DNA of 64,000 nucleotides from Blautia sp. (GTDB taxonomy: Bacteria > Bacillota > Clostridia > Lachnospirales > Lachnospiraceae), in contig JAETNR010000006.1 in assembly GCA_021772055.1 (NCBI GenBank), forward strand, positions 56,720-120,719, written 5' to 3'. The position numbers and the translations under genes were made by a program. The notes beneath the pieces were generated by a model. The model was not told the DNA's origin. It ran no database searches and saw nothing but the letters and a program-made list of their open reading frames with translations. Shown in pieces: positions 34,240 through 42,635 of this stretch; position 1 is the stretch's first letter; every line of letters starts with the position of its first letter.

Positions 34240-37200
34240 ATGGAAAAAATAAAAGAACTATTTTTGAATCCTGGTAATGAATATAGAACAGCGCCCTTAT
34301 GGGTGTGGAATGCAGATATGAGCAGGGAAGAAATCAAAAAATCCCTGACAGAGTTCAAAGAACATGGCTTCGGAGGTGCATTTGTACATCCAAGACCCGG
34401 CATGAAAGTGACGTATCTGGATGACGCTTATTTTAAAGCATGGGGAGAGGCTTTGAAAATTGCAAAAGACCTGGGGCTGAAGCTGAACATTTATGATGAA
34501 AATTCCTATCCTTCCGGTTTTGGAGGGGGACATGTATCCTGTGAACTTCCGGATTGTCTTTCTGAATCCGTCAGGTATCAGGTATTTTCAGAAGAGGAAA
34601 TGGACTTTTCTGAGAAAAAGTCGGATTGGCTTGGAGATAATGAAACGATTGCAGTATATGCCTGCGATAAAAAAGATGGAAAAATGGTGTTTTGTCATGA
34701 TGTGACGGATTTGCCTGTTGGAGAATGGAAAGGAAAAGGAAACTATTTTGCAGTTATGACACATCTTGCTTCTCAGACAGCAGGCTGGTTGGCAGGATTT
34801 GCGGATATTGACAGACTGCGCCCTGAGGTTACGGATAAATTCCTGGAAAAAGTGTACGCTGCTTATGCTGCTCATTTTCAGGAGGATTTTGGAGATACCA
34901 TTCAGGCGATTTTTACTGATGAGCCGGCGCTGCCCGGAAGCACTGTATATGGCCGCGGCGGCGAAGGAACTCTTCCGGTAAATCATTGGTTTTCCTATGA
35001 ATTCCAGAAAAAGAAGGGGTACGATATCATGAAAGTGCTGCCTTGTCTTTTTGAAGACTGGGAGGGCTTTGAAAATGAAAAAATACGTCATGATTATTAT
35101 GAAGTGACACAGGAACTTTGGGCAGAGAACTTCTTGAAACCGATTCAAAAATGGTGCAAGGAGCATCATCTGCCATTTACCGGACATTTCATGGAGGACG
35201 GATGGCCTAAGCCTTATTACTGCGTAGTCTCTCCAAGTGTTATGGCAAGTTATGAATATCAGGATTGGCCGGGAATCGACCTGCTTCTGACAGGCAGGCT
35301 GAAGGATACGCCAAGCGAGGTGCAGGAAATCAGCATGCTGGAGGTGATGAGCGCAGCTCATCAGTTTGGGAAAGAGCGGGTATTCTGCGAGGCTTACGGT
35401 GCAGGAGGTTATGATTCTGGTCTGAAAGATTATAAACGAATGGGGGACTACCTGTTTGTAAACGGAGTAAACTTTATTAATGAACATCTTTCCTATACCT
35501 CCTATGTGGGTGCGAGAAAAAGAGATCATCCTCAGTCCTTTGACTGGCGTCAATCCTGGTGGAACGATTATACCCCCTTAAATGACTACTTAGGAAGAAT
35601 GAGTGCTGTGCTAAGCCAGGGAAAATCTGAAGAGCGTGTGCTGGTCCTGAATCCTACCATGACCGGATACCTGAGCCCAAGAAATGAGGACTCCTCTCAA
35701 CTGGTTCATAATATTCTGGCAAAAGAGCCTGATATGCGGCCTTTCCTTCAGATGCTGCAGGATCTGCGAAGACTTCAGTGGGACATTAATCTGGGAGATG
35801 AAGTGATCATAAAACGCCATGGAAAGGTTACGGGCGGAAAGCTTCAGATCGTAACTCAGAAGTATGAAGTAGTGATCCTTCATGAATGTGTTAAAAATAT
35901 GCTGCCCTCTACAATAGCCATTTTGAGAGAATATATGGAACAGGGGGGAAAGATTCTAAGTGTAGGCCGTCCAGGAGAGTTTGTATCTGGCGTAAAGCAT
36001 CCGGAAGTGTATACGGAATTGTGCAGCCATGAAAATTATCTGGCTTTTTCAAGTGCAGGTGAGATGCTTCAATATTTAAACACCCATTATCATCGGTATT
36101 TTTTAACAGAGGAAGATTTGCCGGAAGGAGTGGAAAGCATTCGGAGAATCCTGGAGGACGGAAGGGAGCTTTATTTCATTACAAACCACAGCAAACAGGA
36201 TGTTCATACAAAAGTTTATTTCTTTGGGACATATCTGGAGGACTGGAACCCGTGGAGTGGAGACTGTACTGTCCTGACAACGGAGAAGGACGGAGAGCGG
36301 ATGACGTATCCTTTGGATTTAAAGGATGGAGAATCCCGTTTGTTCTGTGTGAATCATATTTTGCGTGAAAACTGTGACGTTTCGAAAGAGTTTGTGGTGT
36401 CGGAAGAACATGAAGGAAAAGAAAACGGTTGTTCAGGGAATTGGAAAGAAATAGAATTTGTATGTAATAGTATCTATCCGGCAGATGAAAATGTGTGGCC
36501 TTTGGAATATTGTGACCTGTATATTGATGGAGAGGCTTTTTTGGATTATTCCACCATTGCGGCAGGAAGCCATATATTTAAAAAGAGGGGGTTCCTGGCA
36601 AATCCGTGGGATAATGAGGTGCAGTATAAAGACCGGACTTATAAAAGAAATCGTTTTTATCCGGAAAACAGCGGATTTTCCGCTGTGTATCATTTCCAGA
36701 TTGCAGAGGGGTTCCATCCGGAAAGCTTAAAGCTTGCTGTAGAATACGGCAGCCGCTACACGATTACGGTAAATGGACAGCCTGTAAAAAAAGAAACGGA
36801 AGAATATTTCCTGGATCATTTGATAAAACTTTATGATATTCATGATCTGGTAAAAGCAGGAAAGAATGAGATTCAGATTACTGCTTCCAGGTTTGATGTA
36901 GAACTGGAATTGGAGGCTGTAATATTAAAAGGAACCTTCGGCATATATCATAGAGCGTCTTCCTGGGTGATGGATGCACAGACGGAATTGAAAGCAGGAA
37001 GCATTTCAGAGCAGGGTTACCCGTTTTATCCCGGTGCGGTTGTATATGAGGGTACGTTCCATAGAGAAGAGGAACATAGAGTAATGCTTCAGATTCCGGA
37101 TTCAGAGGCAACGGCTGTGTCTATTACTGTAAACGGAGTATATGCGGGGCTTGCAAATATCAATGGGATTCAGGGAGTGGATATTACCCGATACTTAGTG

Positions 37201-37401
37201 TCTGGAAAAAATGACATACAGATAAAAGTCTGTGCAAGTATGAAAAATCTTTTGGGGCCACATTTTGACCCGGAAAAGCCAAGAAGGACTGCATGGCCGG
37301 ATATGTGGAAAAAAGCGCCGAAGGTGGGAAATCCAAAACCGGAGGAGTATGACCTGATTCCTTACGGGCTTGAGGAGGCGATTAAGATCGTACAGTATTA
37401 A
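34240..37401 (+). CDS. GH106-like glycoside hydrolase (alpha-L-rhamnosidase type)
   Basis: A 1053-residue protein without a signal peptide, so cytoplasmic. The N-terminal half matches the GH106 (PF17132) barrel: NEYRTAPLWVWNADMSREEI, GFGGAFVHPRPGM, LKLNIYDENSYPSGFGGG and the acidic site segments AIFTDEPALPG and TGHFMEDGWPKP. The C-terminal half holds jelly-roll carbohydrate-binding-like regions (about 740-1040). Characterised GH106 enzymes release L-rhamnose. With an importer, an AraC regulator and an isomerase nearby, the module probably takes in a small rhamnoside-like glycan and cuts it inside the cell. The substrate is an inference. Confidence 0.8.
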   Translation: MEKIKELFLNPGNEYRTAPLWVWNADMSREEIKKSLTEFKEHGFGGAFVHPRPGMKVTYLDDAYFKAWGEALKIAKDLGLKLNIYDENSYPSGFGGGHVSCELPDCLSESVRYQVFSEEEMDFSEKKSDWLGDNETIAVYACDKKDGKMVFCHDVTDLPVGEWKGKGNYFAVMTHLASQTAGWLAGFADIDRLRPEVTDKFLEKVYAAYAAHFQEDFGDTIQAIFTDEPALPGSTVYGRGGEGTLPVNHWFSYEFQKKKGYDIMKVLPCLFEDWEGFENEKIRHDYYEVTQELWAENFLKPIQKWCKEHHLPFTGHFMEDGWPKPYYCVVSPSVMASYEYQDWPGIDLLLTGRLKDTPSEVQEISMLEVMSAAHQFGKERVFCEAYGAGGYDSGLKDYKRMGDYLFVNGVNFINEHLSYTSYVGARKRDHPQSFDWRQSWWNDYTPLNDYLGRMSAVLSQGKSEERVLVLNPTMTGYLSPRNEDSSQLVHNILAKEPDMRPFLQMLQDLRRLQWDINLGDEVIIKRHGKVTGGKLQIVTQKYEVVILHECVKNMLPSTIAILREYMEQGGKILSVGRPGEFVSGVKHPEVYTELCSHENYLAFSSAGEMLQYLNTHYHRYFLTEEDLPEGVESIRRILEDGRELYFITNHSKQDVHTKVYFFGTYLEDWNPWSGDCTVLTTEKDGERMTYPLDLKDGESRLFCVNHILRENCDVSKEFVVSEEHEGKENGCSGNWKEIEFVCNSIYPADENVWPLEYCDLYIDGEAFLDYSTIAAGSHIFKKRGFLANPWDNEVQYKDRTYKRNRFYPENSGFSAVYHFQIAEGFHPESLKLAVEYGSRYTITVNGQPVKKETEEYFLDHLIKLYDIHDLVKAGKNEIQITASRFDVELELEAVILKGTFGIYHRASSWVMDAQTELKAGSISEQGYPFYPGAVVYEGTFHREEEHRVMLQIPDSEATAVSITVNGVYAGLANINGIQGVDITRYLVSGKNDIQIKVCASMKNLLGPHFDPEKPRRTAWPDMWKKAPKVGNPKPEEYDLIPYGLEEAIKIVQY

Positions 37402-37466
37402 TTCTCTGAAAAAATCCCGTGTTCTATTTCATCACTGCCTCTCGTACAATGGTACAGGGTGAGACA

Positions 37467-38066
37467 ATGGGAAAAAGAAAGAGAAGAATTGGGAAAGGAA
37501 CCCTGCCGGCGGTTCGTCTGCTGGCAATCGGATTTCTTCTGGGAATCTTGATTCCCAATGTGATCTGGAAACTGGAGTGGCGCCAGAAAACGCTGGCTTC
37601 TGTTTATATACTGGGGATCTTTGCGGGCAAGAGTATGGAAGGGGCAGAGTACTTCTGGTATGTTTTGCGAATGCGGGGAAGTGTATTTCTGGTGGCTGCC
37701 TTTTGCGGCGTTTCTGTTTTTGGCGTGCCGCTCTCTGTTCTTGGAATGCTGATACAGGGGCTGGAAATCGGGCTGATCCTTACCATGTCGATCCTGCAGT
37801 TTGGGCTTGCGGGAGGGGCGGTGGGGGCGGGACTCTTCCTGCCCCAGTATCTTTTGTATATTCCTTCCGTATGTCTTCTTTTGTCTGTGGTTTACATGCA
37901 GTCTTTGGATATCTGGAAAAACAGGGGGCTGTTTCCCCAGAAGGTGTACAGGTATGTGCTGGCGGTACTTCCTGCAGGGGCGCTGTATTTCGGGGGGATT
38001 CTTCTGGAAGTGTATTGTAATCCCTGGGTTTTTCATTTGTTTACAAAAAATTCATATTTATTTTAA
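37467..38066 (+). CDS. spoIIM: Stage II sporulation protein M family
   Basis: SpoIIM joins SpoIID and SpoIIP in the engulfment complex that remodels septal peptidoglycan. The 199-residue protein has five or so membrane helices: VRLLAIGFLLGILIPNVIW, SVFLVAAFCGVSVFGVPLSV, GLEIGLILTMSILQFGLAGG and two more in the C-terminal half, with the characteristic GGAVGAGLFLPQYLLYIP loop. The frame is open from 37419; ATG 37467, behind an AGGGTGAG site, is preferred. It precedes xerD, as in other Clostridia and Bacilli neighbourhoods. The start choice is moderately sure. Confidence 0.85.
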   Translation: MGKRKRRIGKGTLPAVRLLAIGFLLGILIPNVIWKLEWRQKTLASVYILGIFAGKSMEGAEYFWYVLRMRGSVFLVAAFCGVSVFGVPLSVLGMLIQGLEIGLILTMSILQFGLAGGAVGAGLFLPQYLLYIPSVCLLLSVVYMQSLDIWKNRGLFPQKVYRYVLAVLPAGALYFGGILLEVYCNPWVFHLFTKNSYLF

Positions 38067-38128
38067 AAAACGGATTTTACCAGATATAGTGCAGGTTACC
38101 ATAAGACTTTCGATATTTTGTATAATTC

Positions 38129-38165
38129 TGTCGAAAATGCTGAAGTTTTTGTATTTTCTGCCGAA
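38129..38165 (+). promoter_or_regulatory. Pair of 0A-box-like sites before xerD
   Basis: TGTCGAA (38129-38135) and TGCCGAA (38159-38165), both full matches to TGNCGAA and in the same orientation 30 bp apart, lie just before the -35 of the xerD promoter. This is the position for Spo0A activation; it remains a motif-only call. Confidence 0.35.
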
Positions 38166-38173
38166 AAAAGGAT

Positions 38174-38202
38174 TTGATTTTATAGAAAATACCAAGTATA
38201 AT
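38174..38202 (+). promoter_or_regulatory. Promoter for xerD
   Basis: TTGATT (38174-38179), 17-bp spacer, perfect TATAAT (38197-38202). Confidence 0.65.
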
Positions 38203-38307
38203 ACAAATACATTTCGGGCAATCAGGGGTACGGTGGATTTCCTGTATGCCTGGCAGCGATAAAGAGGGGAAGCTGCTATAACACGAAGAGAAGCAGGAAG
38301 TAGGAAG

Positions 38308-39192
38308 ATGGAGAGAGACGTTCGGGAATTTATATCATATTTACATAATACGAAAAAGACTTCTACTAACACGGAGGTGTCCTATCAGAGGGATTTAAAG
38401 AAAATGGTGGTCTATCTGTCCGGAAAAGGGATTACCGACATCAGAGAGGTTAGTGAACTGAATCTGCAGGGGTATATCAGCGAAATGGAACGGGGGAATT
38501 TTGCCAGTTCTACTGTTTCCAGGAGCGTGGCGTCTATAAGAGCACTGTTCCAATATCTTTTTAAAGAGGGGAAGATCAGGAAGGATCCTTCTGACAATCT
38601 GAAGCCTCCCAAGGTGGAGAAGAAGATGCCGGAGATCTTGTCTGTGGAAGAGGTTGATAAGCTTTTGAAACAGCCGGATACGGTTACGCCCAAGGGGATT
38701 CGGGATACCGCCATGCTGGAACTTCTTTATGCTACAGGGATGCGTGTCAGTGAACTTTTGCACCTGCGCATAGAGGATTTGAATCTGGATTTTGGATATG
38801 TAAGCTGCCACGAAAACGGGAAAGAGCGTATCATTCCCATTGGAAGCGTGAGCAGAAAGGCGCTTGCTGATTATATGGAAAAGGCCCGTCCTGTTTTTGT
38901 GAGAGACGACGGGGTGACGGCGCTGTTTACCAATTGCTCCGGTAAGGCTATGAGCCGTCAGGGCTTTTGGAAAGTACTGAAGGGTTATGCAGATGAAGCA
39001 GGGATTCAGGGAGACATTACCCCTCATACACTCAGGCATTCCTTTGCAGTACATATGCTGCAGAACGGCGCAGATGTAAAAAGCGTCCAGGAAATGATGG
39101 GGCATTCTGATATTTCTACCACACAGGTTTATCTTGGAATGAATATGAATAAAATGCGGGATGTATATATGAGAGCGCATCCCCGCCATTGA
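38308..39192 (+). CDS. xerD: Tyrosine recombinase XerD
   Basis: A 294-residue site-specific recombinase that resolves chromosome dimers at dif with XerC. The SAM-like core-binding domain (about 1-90) precedes the catalytic domain. The first catalytic Arg is in LLYATGMRVSELLHLR (about residue 146), HTLRHSFAVHML supplies His240 and Arg243, and GHSDISTTQVYL supplies the last His and the nucleophile Tyr. It sits beside spoIIM, and no att sites or cargo were seen, so it is the housekeeping XerD rather than an element integrase. Confidence 0.93.
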   Translation: MERDVREFISYLHNTKKTSTNTEVSYQRDLKKMVVYLSGKGITDIREVSELNLQGYISEMERGNFASSTVSRSVASIRALFQYLFKEGKIRKDPSDNLKPPKVEKKMPEILSVEEVDKLLKQPDTVTPKGIRDTAMLELLYATGMRVSELLHLRIEDLNLDFGYVSCHENGKERIIPIGSVSRKALADYMEKARPVFVRDDGVTALFTNCSGKAMSRQGFWKVLKGYADEAGIQGDITPHTLRHSFAVHMLQNGADVKSVQEMMGHSDISTTQVYLGMNMNKMRDVYMRAHPRH

Positions 39193-39210
39193 AATGATGT
39201 ACCAGGGCTA

Positions 39211-39258
39211 AAAAAGCTGTCCGGGCTTCTTGAATATAGAAGCGGGACAGCTTTTTTT
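39211..39258. terminator. Two-way terminator between xerD and the DAHP synthase gene
   Basis: AAAAAGCTGTCC pairs with GGACAGCTTTTT, with an inner GCTTC/GAAGC stem. It works for both converging genes. Confidence 0.88.
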
Positions 39259-39270
39259 GTGTACGATTTG

Positions 39271-40302
39271 TCAGCACATTTCTGCGATATCATAGAGAAG
39301 CCGTTCGGATTCTTCCCATCCGAGGCAGGCATCCGTGATGGACTTTCCGTAAATATGTTCACTGCCGATCTTTTGATTACCTGGCTCAATGTAGCTTTCA
39401 ATCATTAAGCCTTTTACCAGGGTTTTCAGCTCAGGGTCTACCATGCGGCTGTGAAGCACTTCTTTGGCGATACGAACCTGCTGTTCATACTGTTTATTGG
39501 AATTGGAGTGATTGGTATCCACAATGACAGCAGGATTTTTCAGATTTTTCTTTTGATATTTTTCCAGGAGAAGACGAAGATCCTCATAGTGATAATTGGG
39601 AATGGCCTCTCCATGCTTATTTACTGCACCGCGCAAAATGGTGTGAGCCAGGTCGTTTCCTGTGGTTTCTACTTCCCAGCTTCTGTAGATGAAGCGGTGG
39701 GCTCCCTGGGCGGCTACCACGGAATTCAGCATAACGCTGAAGTCACCGCTGGTGGGATTTTTCATTCCGGCGGGAACCTCCATGCCGCTGACTGTGAGAC
39801 GGTGCTGCTGGTCTTCCACAGAGCGGGCACCCACTGCCACATAGGACAGGATGTCAGAGAGGTAACGGTAGTTTTCCGGATAAAGCATTTCGTCTGCACA
39901 GGTGAAGCCACTTTCCTGGATTGCGTGAATGTGCATTTTTCGAATGGCAACAAGGCCGGCCAGCATGTTTGGCTTTTTTTCAGGGTCAGGCTGATGGACC
40001 ATACCCTTGTAGCCTTCCCCTGTGGTCCGGGGTTTGTTGGTGTAGACTCTGGGGATGATAAGTACCTTGTCCGCAATTTTTTCCTGGACGGAACGGAGAC
40101 GGAGCAGGTAATCGATCACTGCGTCTTCGTTGTCTGCGGAGCAGGGACCGATGATGGCTAGAAATTTATCGGATTTTCCGGTGAAAACGTCCCGGATTTC
40201 CTGGTCACGGGCCGCTTTTAAGGTTTGAATGGCGGTATCGATGGGATACTGGTTGCGGATTTCTTCGGGAGTTGGTAGTTTTTTTATGAATTCGAATCCC
40301 AT
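39271..40302 (-). CDS. 3-deoxy-7-phosphoheptulonate synthase, class I (AroF/G/H type)
   Basis: It condenses phosphoenolpyruvate with erythrose 4-phosphate, the first step toward aromatic amino acids. The 343-residue protein has the class I motifs FLAIIGPCSADNEDA, IIPRVYTNKPRTTGEGYKGM, ADEMLYPEN, VAVGARSVEDQQHR, PAVIVDTNHSNSNKQ and LMIESYIEPGNQKI. The frame is open to 40404, but ATG 40302 behind AAAGGAG gives the family N-terminus MGFEFIKKLPTPEEI. It has its own promoter at 40342-40370, so the large inverted repeat further upstream is outside its leader. Confidence 0.94.
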   Translation of the reverse strand: MGFEFIKKLPTPEEIRNQYPIDTAIQTLKAARDQEIRDVFTGKSDKFLAIIGPCSADNEDAVIDYLLRLRSVQEKIADKVLIIPRVYTNKPRTTGEGYKGMVHQPDPEKKPNMLAGLVAIRKMHIHAIQESGFTCADEMLYPENYRYLSDILSYVAVGARSVEDQQHRLTVSGMEVPAGMKNPTSGDFSVMLNSVVAAQGAHRFIYRSWEVETTGNDLAHTILRGAVNKHGEAIPNYHYEDLRLLLEKYQKKNLKNPAVIVDTNHSNSNKQYEQQVRIAKEVLHSRMVDPELKTLVKGLMIESYIEPGNQKIGSEHIYGKSITDACLGWEESERLLYDIAEMC

Positions 40303-40341
40303 GGGTTTTCTCCTTTGCGATTTTGGTTTTGTTCGGTGAAC

Positions 40342-40370
40342 ATTATAAACGATTTTTGGGGGATTGTCGA
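40342..40370 (-). promoter_or_regulatory. Promoter for the DAHP synthase gene
   Basis: Read leftward: TCGACA (40370-40365), 17-bp spacer, TATAAT (40347-40342). It leaves a leader of about 33 nt. Confidence 0.65.
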
Positions 40371-40388
40371 TAGGAAATTTGGGGGACG

Positions 40389-40684
40389 CCGCCGCCCCAC
40401 CCACCCTCCCGTCCGTCTGCCTGGCTTGCCTCCCGGGATCAGGTGTTGGTGCGGACTGCGGTTTCGGGGTGTAAGAAACAGTATGCTTGCAGGGCTTCTG
40501 CTAAATGCGTTTCAAAAATTTGTGAACTCGCCTGGCGGCTCAGACAGCACAAATTTTTGAAACAACGCAGAAGTCCTGCGAGCCAACTGTTTCTAACGCT
40601 CCTGCAAATGCAGACCGCACCAACACCTGATCCCGGGAGGGCAAGCCAGGCAGGCGGACGGGAGGGAGGGTGGGTGGGCGGCGG
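40389..40684. repeat. Long imperfect inverted repeat (136-nt arms, 23-nt loop)
   Basis: The left arm (40389-40524) and the right arm (40548-40684) are reverse complements over almost their full length, by eye roughly four bases in five. Perfect blocks include CCTGGCTTGCC, TCCCGGGATCAGGTGTTGGT and TTTCAAAAATTTGTG. The loop (40525-40547) contains a small CGCC-T-GGCG hairpin. The outer parts are very GC-rich. No T run follows on either strand, so it is not a classical terminator. Several arm differences would be G-U pairs in a + strand transcript. It may be an RNA gene, a MITE-like element, or two opposed copies of a repeat. Confidence 0.85.
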
Positions 40685-40716
40685 CTGGGAGTAGGGAGCG
40701 GAAAAAGAGAGAAGAG

Positions 40717-42021
40717 TTAATGGAGGAGGGTGTGTAGGTGCAGGGCGGAGAGGGTGCATTCGCTTAGGAGGATGCCGTAGAGGTAGCCGCGGATGCCGAT
40801 TCTGGGGATGAGGGTGAGGACGAAGGTGATTCGGATGCAGAGGGAGGCTGCGTTGTGGAGGAGGCAGGTGCCGGGCTTGCCCAGGCCGTTCAGGATGCTG
40901 GACAGGGTGGTGTTCAGGTAGAGGAAGGGGCAGATGAAGGACAGGGTGCGGATGTAGGTTCCTGCGGTGGGGCTTTTGAACAGGAGGGTGCCTATAGGTT
41001 TTCCAAACAGGAAGAAAAATGCGCAGCACAGGGTGCCCAGAAGGAGGCAGAAACGGCTGGCCTGTGATGTGACGCGGCGGATTCGTTTGCTGTAGCCCAG
41101 GGCCTGGAGCTCGGCAATGTTTGGCATGAGCATTACGGAGGCGGAATTGGTGATAGTGGAGGGGAACAGGATTAGAGGGAGTGCCATTCCGGTGAATACG
41201 CCGTAAATGCCAAGGGCTTCCTGGGGAGAGTGACCGTATGCCTGAAGCCTTTGGGGGATGAGGATGACTTCAATGCTGCTCAGGAGGGTGAGGAGGACTC
41301 TGTTTACGGTGAGGGGGACGGATAATTCCAGCAGTTTCTTTAATTCACGGACAGGGTGGCTGATGTGAAAGGGAGTGTAATGATGGATCTGGAAATTCTT
41401 TCCTATACAGAAAAGCGCGGCCAGGGTCGCTGCACATTCTCCTGCCAGGGTGCCCCCAAGCGCAATGACAGGCGTGATCTCTCTGGATTCTGACAGAAAG
41501 ATGAGGTAAATGAGATAAGTTGCCCCTACCCGGATGAGCTGCTCCAGAAGCTGAATAAATGACGGGACTCCGGTTTTTTGCTGTGCAAAAGAGAAGCTGT
41601 TGATGCATGTATGTATGGTACTTAGGGGAAAACTAAAGGCAAGGAGCCGGATCAGAGGCAGTGTGCGGGGCTCTTTCAGAATTTCCGCTGCAAAGAAATC
41701 CGCATGTCTGTAAATGAGGATGGAAGTGGTTATAGACAGAAACAGTGCCAGGGCCGTGCCTGTGGCAAAGGAGTCACGGGCCTCTTTCTCCTTGCCAAGA
41801 GCCAGGCTGGAGGCGGCGAGGCGGGAAATGGCAGTTTGCATGCCTGTTGTAGTGACAGCAAGTACCAGCATCTGCATAGGCATCAGAAGCTGATAAATTC
41901 CAAGACCTTGTGCACCAATTGTATGGGAGAGGAATATTCTATAGAAGAATCCTATCAGTCTCGTAAGCAGTCCTGCACAGGTGAGTATCAGAGTTCCTTT
42001 CAAAAAATGTTGTTTTGACAT
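40717..42021 (-). CDS. SpoVB/MurJ-like MOP-superfamily flippase
   Basis: A 434-residue membrane protein with 12-14 helices of the MATE/MOP lipid-exporter superfamily. The N-terminus KQHFLKGTLILTCAGLLTR then IGFFYRIFLSHTIGAQGLGI is typical of SpoVB and related polysaccharide or lipid II flippases, as are TGMQTAISRLAA and LILFPSTITNSASVMLMPNI. In Bacillus SpoVB is needed for spore cortex synthesis. It starts at ATG 42021; a TTG at 42030 is also possible. It reads toward the giant inverted repeat, divergent from iscR. The Pro/Leu/Thr-rich codon use near its end follows local GC richness. Confidence 0.85.
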   Translation of the reverse strand: MSKQHFLKGTLILTCAGLLTRLIGFFYRIFLSHTIGAQGLGIYQLLMPMQMLVLAVTTTGMQTAISRLAASSLALGKEKEARDSFATGTALALFLSITTSILIYRHADFFAAEILKEPRTLPLIRLLAFSFPLSTIHTCINSFSFAQQKTGVPSFIQLLEQLIRVGATYLIYLIFLSESREITPVIALGGTLAGECAATLAALFCIGKNFQIHHYTPFHISHPVRELKKLLELSVPLTVNRVLLTLLSSIEVILIPQRLQAYGHSPQEALGIYGVFTGMALPLILFPSTITNSASVMLMPNIAELQALGYSKRIRRVTSQASRFCLLLGTLCCAFFFLFGKPIGTLLFKSPTAGTYIRTLSFICPFLYLNTTLSSILNGLGKPGTCLLHNAASLCIRITFVLTLIPRIGIRGYLYGILLSECTLSALHLHTLLH

Positions 42022-42059
42022 AAATTCCAACCCGTACCTTTTTTGTCAGTATATGCTTA

Positions 42060-42086
42060 AAACCTCCTTGACAGAACATAAGGTTT
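42060..42086. promoter_or_regulatory. Candidate operator before the Rrf2 regulator gene
   Basis: An inverted repeat AAACCTC (42060-42066) and AAGGTTT (42080-42086), one mismatch, surrounds the -35 box. Rrf2/IscR proteins bind such palindromes and repress themselves; it is the likely autoregulation site. Confidence 0.45.
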
Positions 42087-42096
42087 CTGCTAAAGT
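42068..42096 (+). promoter_or_regulatory. Promoter for the iscR-iscS-iscU-mnmA operon
   Basis: TTGACA (42068-42073), 17-bp spacer, TAAAGT (42091-42096). Confidence 0.65.
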
Positions 42097-42143
42097 ACTA
42101 TATGAAATCCGACAAAAACACTAGGAATTAGAGAGGTGAGAAA

Positions 42144-42587
42144 ATGAAACTGTCAACAAGAGCCAGATATGGTCTTCGGGCATTGATCGATATGGGACTT
42201 TACTGCGATAAGGAAGCGGTATCTATTCAGAGCATTGCAGGGCGACAGAACATTTCCGAGAGCTATCTGGAACAGCTTATGGCGAAGCTGAAAAAAGCAG
42301 GCCTGGTAGAGAGCACCAGAGGGGCTTTAGGCGGATACCGTTTTGGGAGGCCTGTGGAGGAGATTTCTGTAGGAGATATCCTTCGGGTGCTGGAGGGCAG
42401 TCTGGAGGCAGTGGATTGTCCGGGAAACGGTTCTGATGGTTCCTGTGACGGGGCGGACCTCTGCGTGGCGAAGTATGTCTGGAAACGGATCAATGACAGT
42501 ATTATAGCGGCAGTGGATACTCTGATGCTGAGCGAGCTGATTGAAGAGAGCCGGAAGATACAGGAAAAAGCGAAGACATCCGGCTGA
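42144..42587 (+). CDS. iscR: Rrf2-family regulator (IscR-like)
   Basis: A 147-residue winged-helix regulator, start behind GAGAGGTGAG. The N-terminus MKLSTRARYGLRALIDMGLY and the helix SESYLEQLMAKLKKAGLV followed by STRGALGGYRFGRP are family hallmarks. Three cysteines (DCPGNGSDGSCDGADLC, about residues 91-108) match the iron-sulfur ligand cluster of IscR, so it probably senses Fe-S status. As first gene of an operon with cysteine desulfurase and scaffold genes, it most likely represses that operon when clusters are plentiful. Confidence 0.92.
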   Translation: MKLSTRARYGLRALIDMGLYCDKEAVSIQSIAGRQNISESYLEQLMAKLKKAGLVESTRGALGGYRFGRPVEEISVGDILRVLEGSLEAVDCPGNGSDGSCDGADLCVAKYVWKRINDSIIAAVDTLMLSELIEESRKIQEKAKTSG

Positions 42588-42635
42588 CAAGGGAACGCAT
42601 ATTATATAGAAACAAAATAGCAGGAGGACAAGGAA

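Larger units (their letters stand above)
40303..40716. other. Intergenic region with DAHP synthase promoter and giant inverted repeat
   Basis: The 414 bp hold the promoter of the DAHP synthase gene at the left and, filling the rest, the 300-bp imperfect palindrome listed separately. I saw no credible protein gene; open frames crossing it translate to low-complexity Pro/Leu/His or Gly-rich strings. Confidence 0.7.

Noticed and set aside
38308..39192. XerD-type recombinase as integrase of a mobile element
   Set aside because: It is next to spoIIM as in other genomes, has housekeeping XerD features, and no tRNA, att repeats or cargo lie beside it.
40439..41029. 196-codon - strand and 83-codon + strand frames over the giant palindrome
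   Set aside because: The translations are low-complexity His/Pro/Leu or Gly/Arg strings, without ribosome sites, and overlap the flippase gene in another frame.
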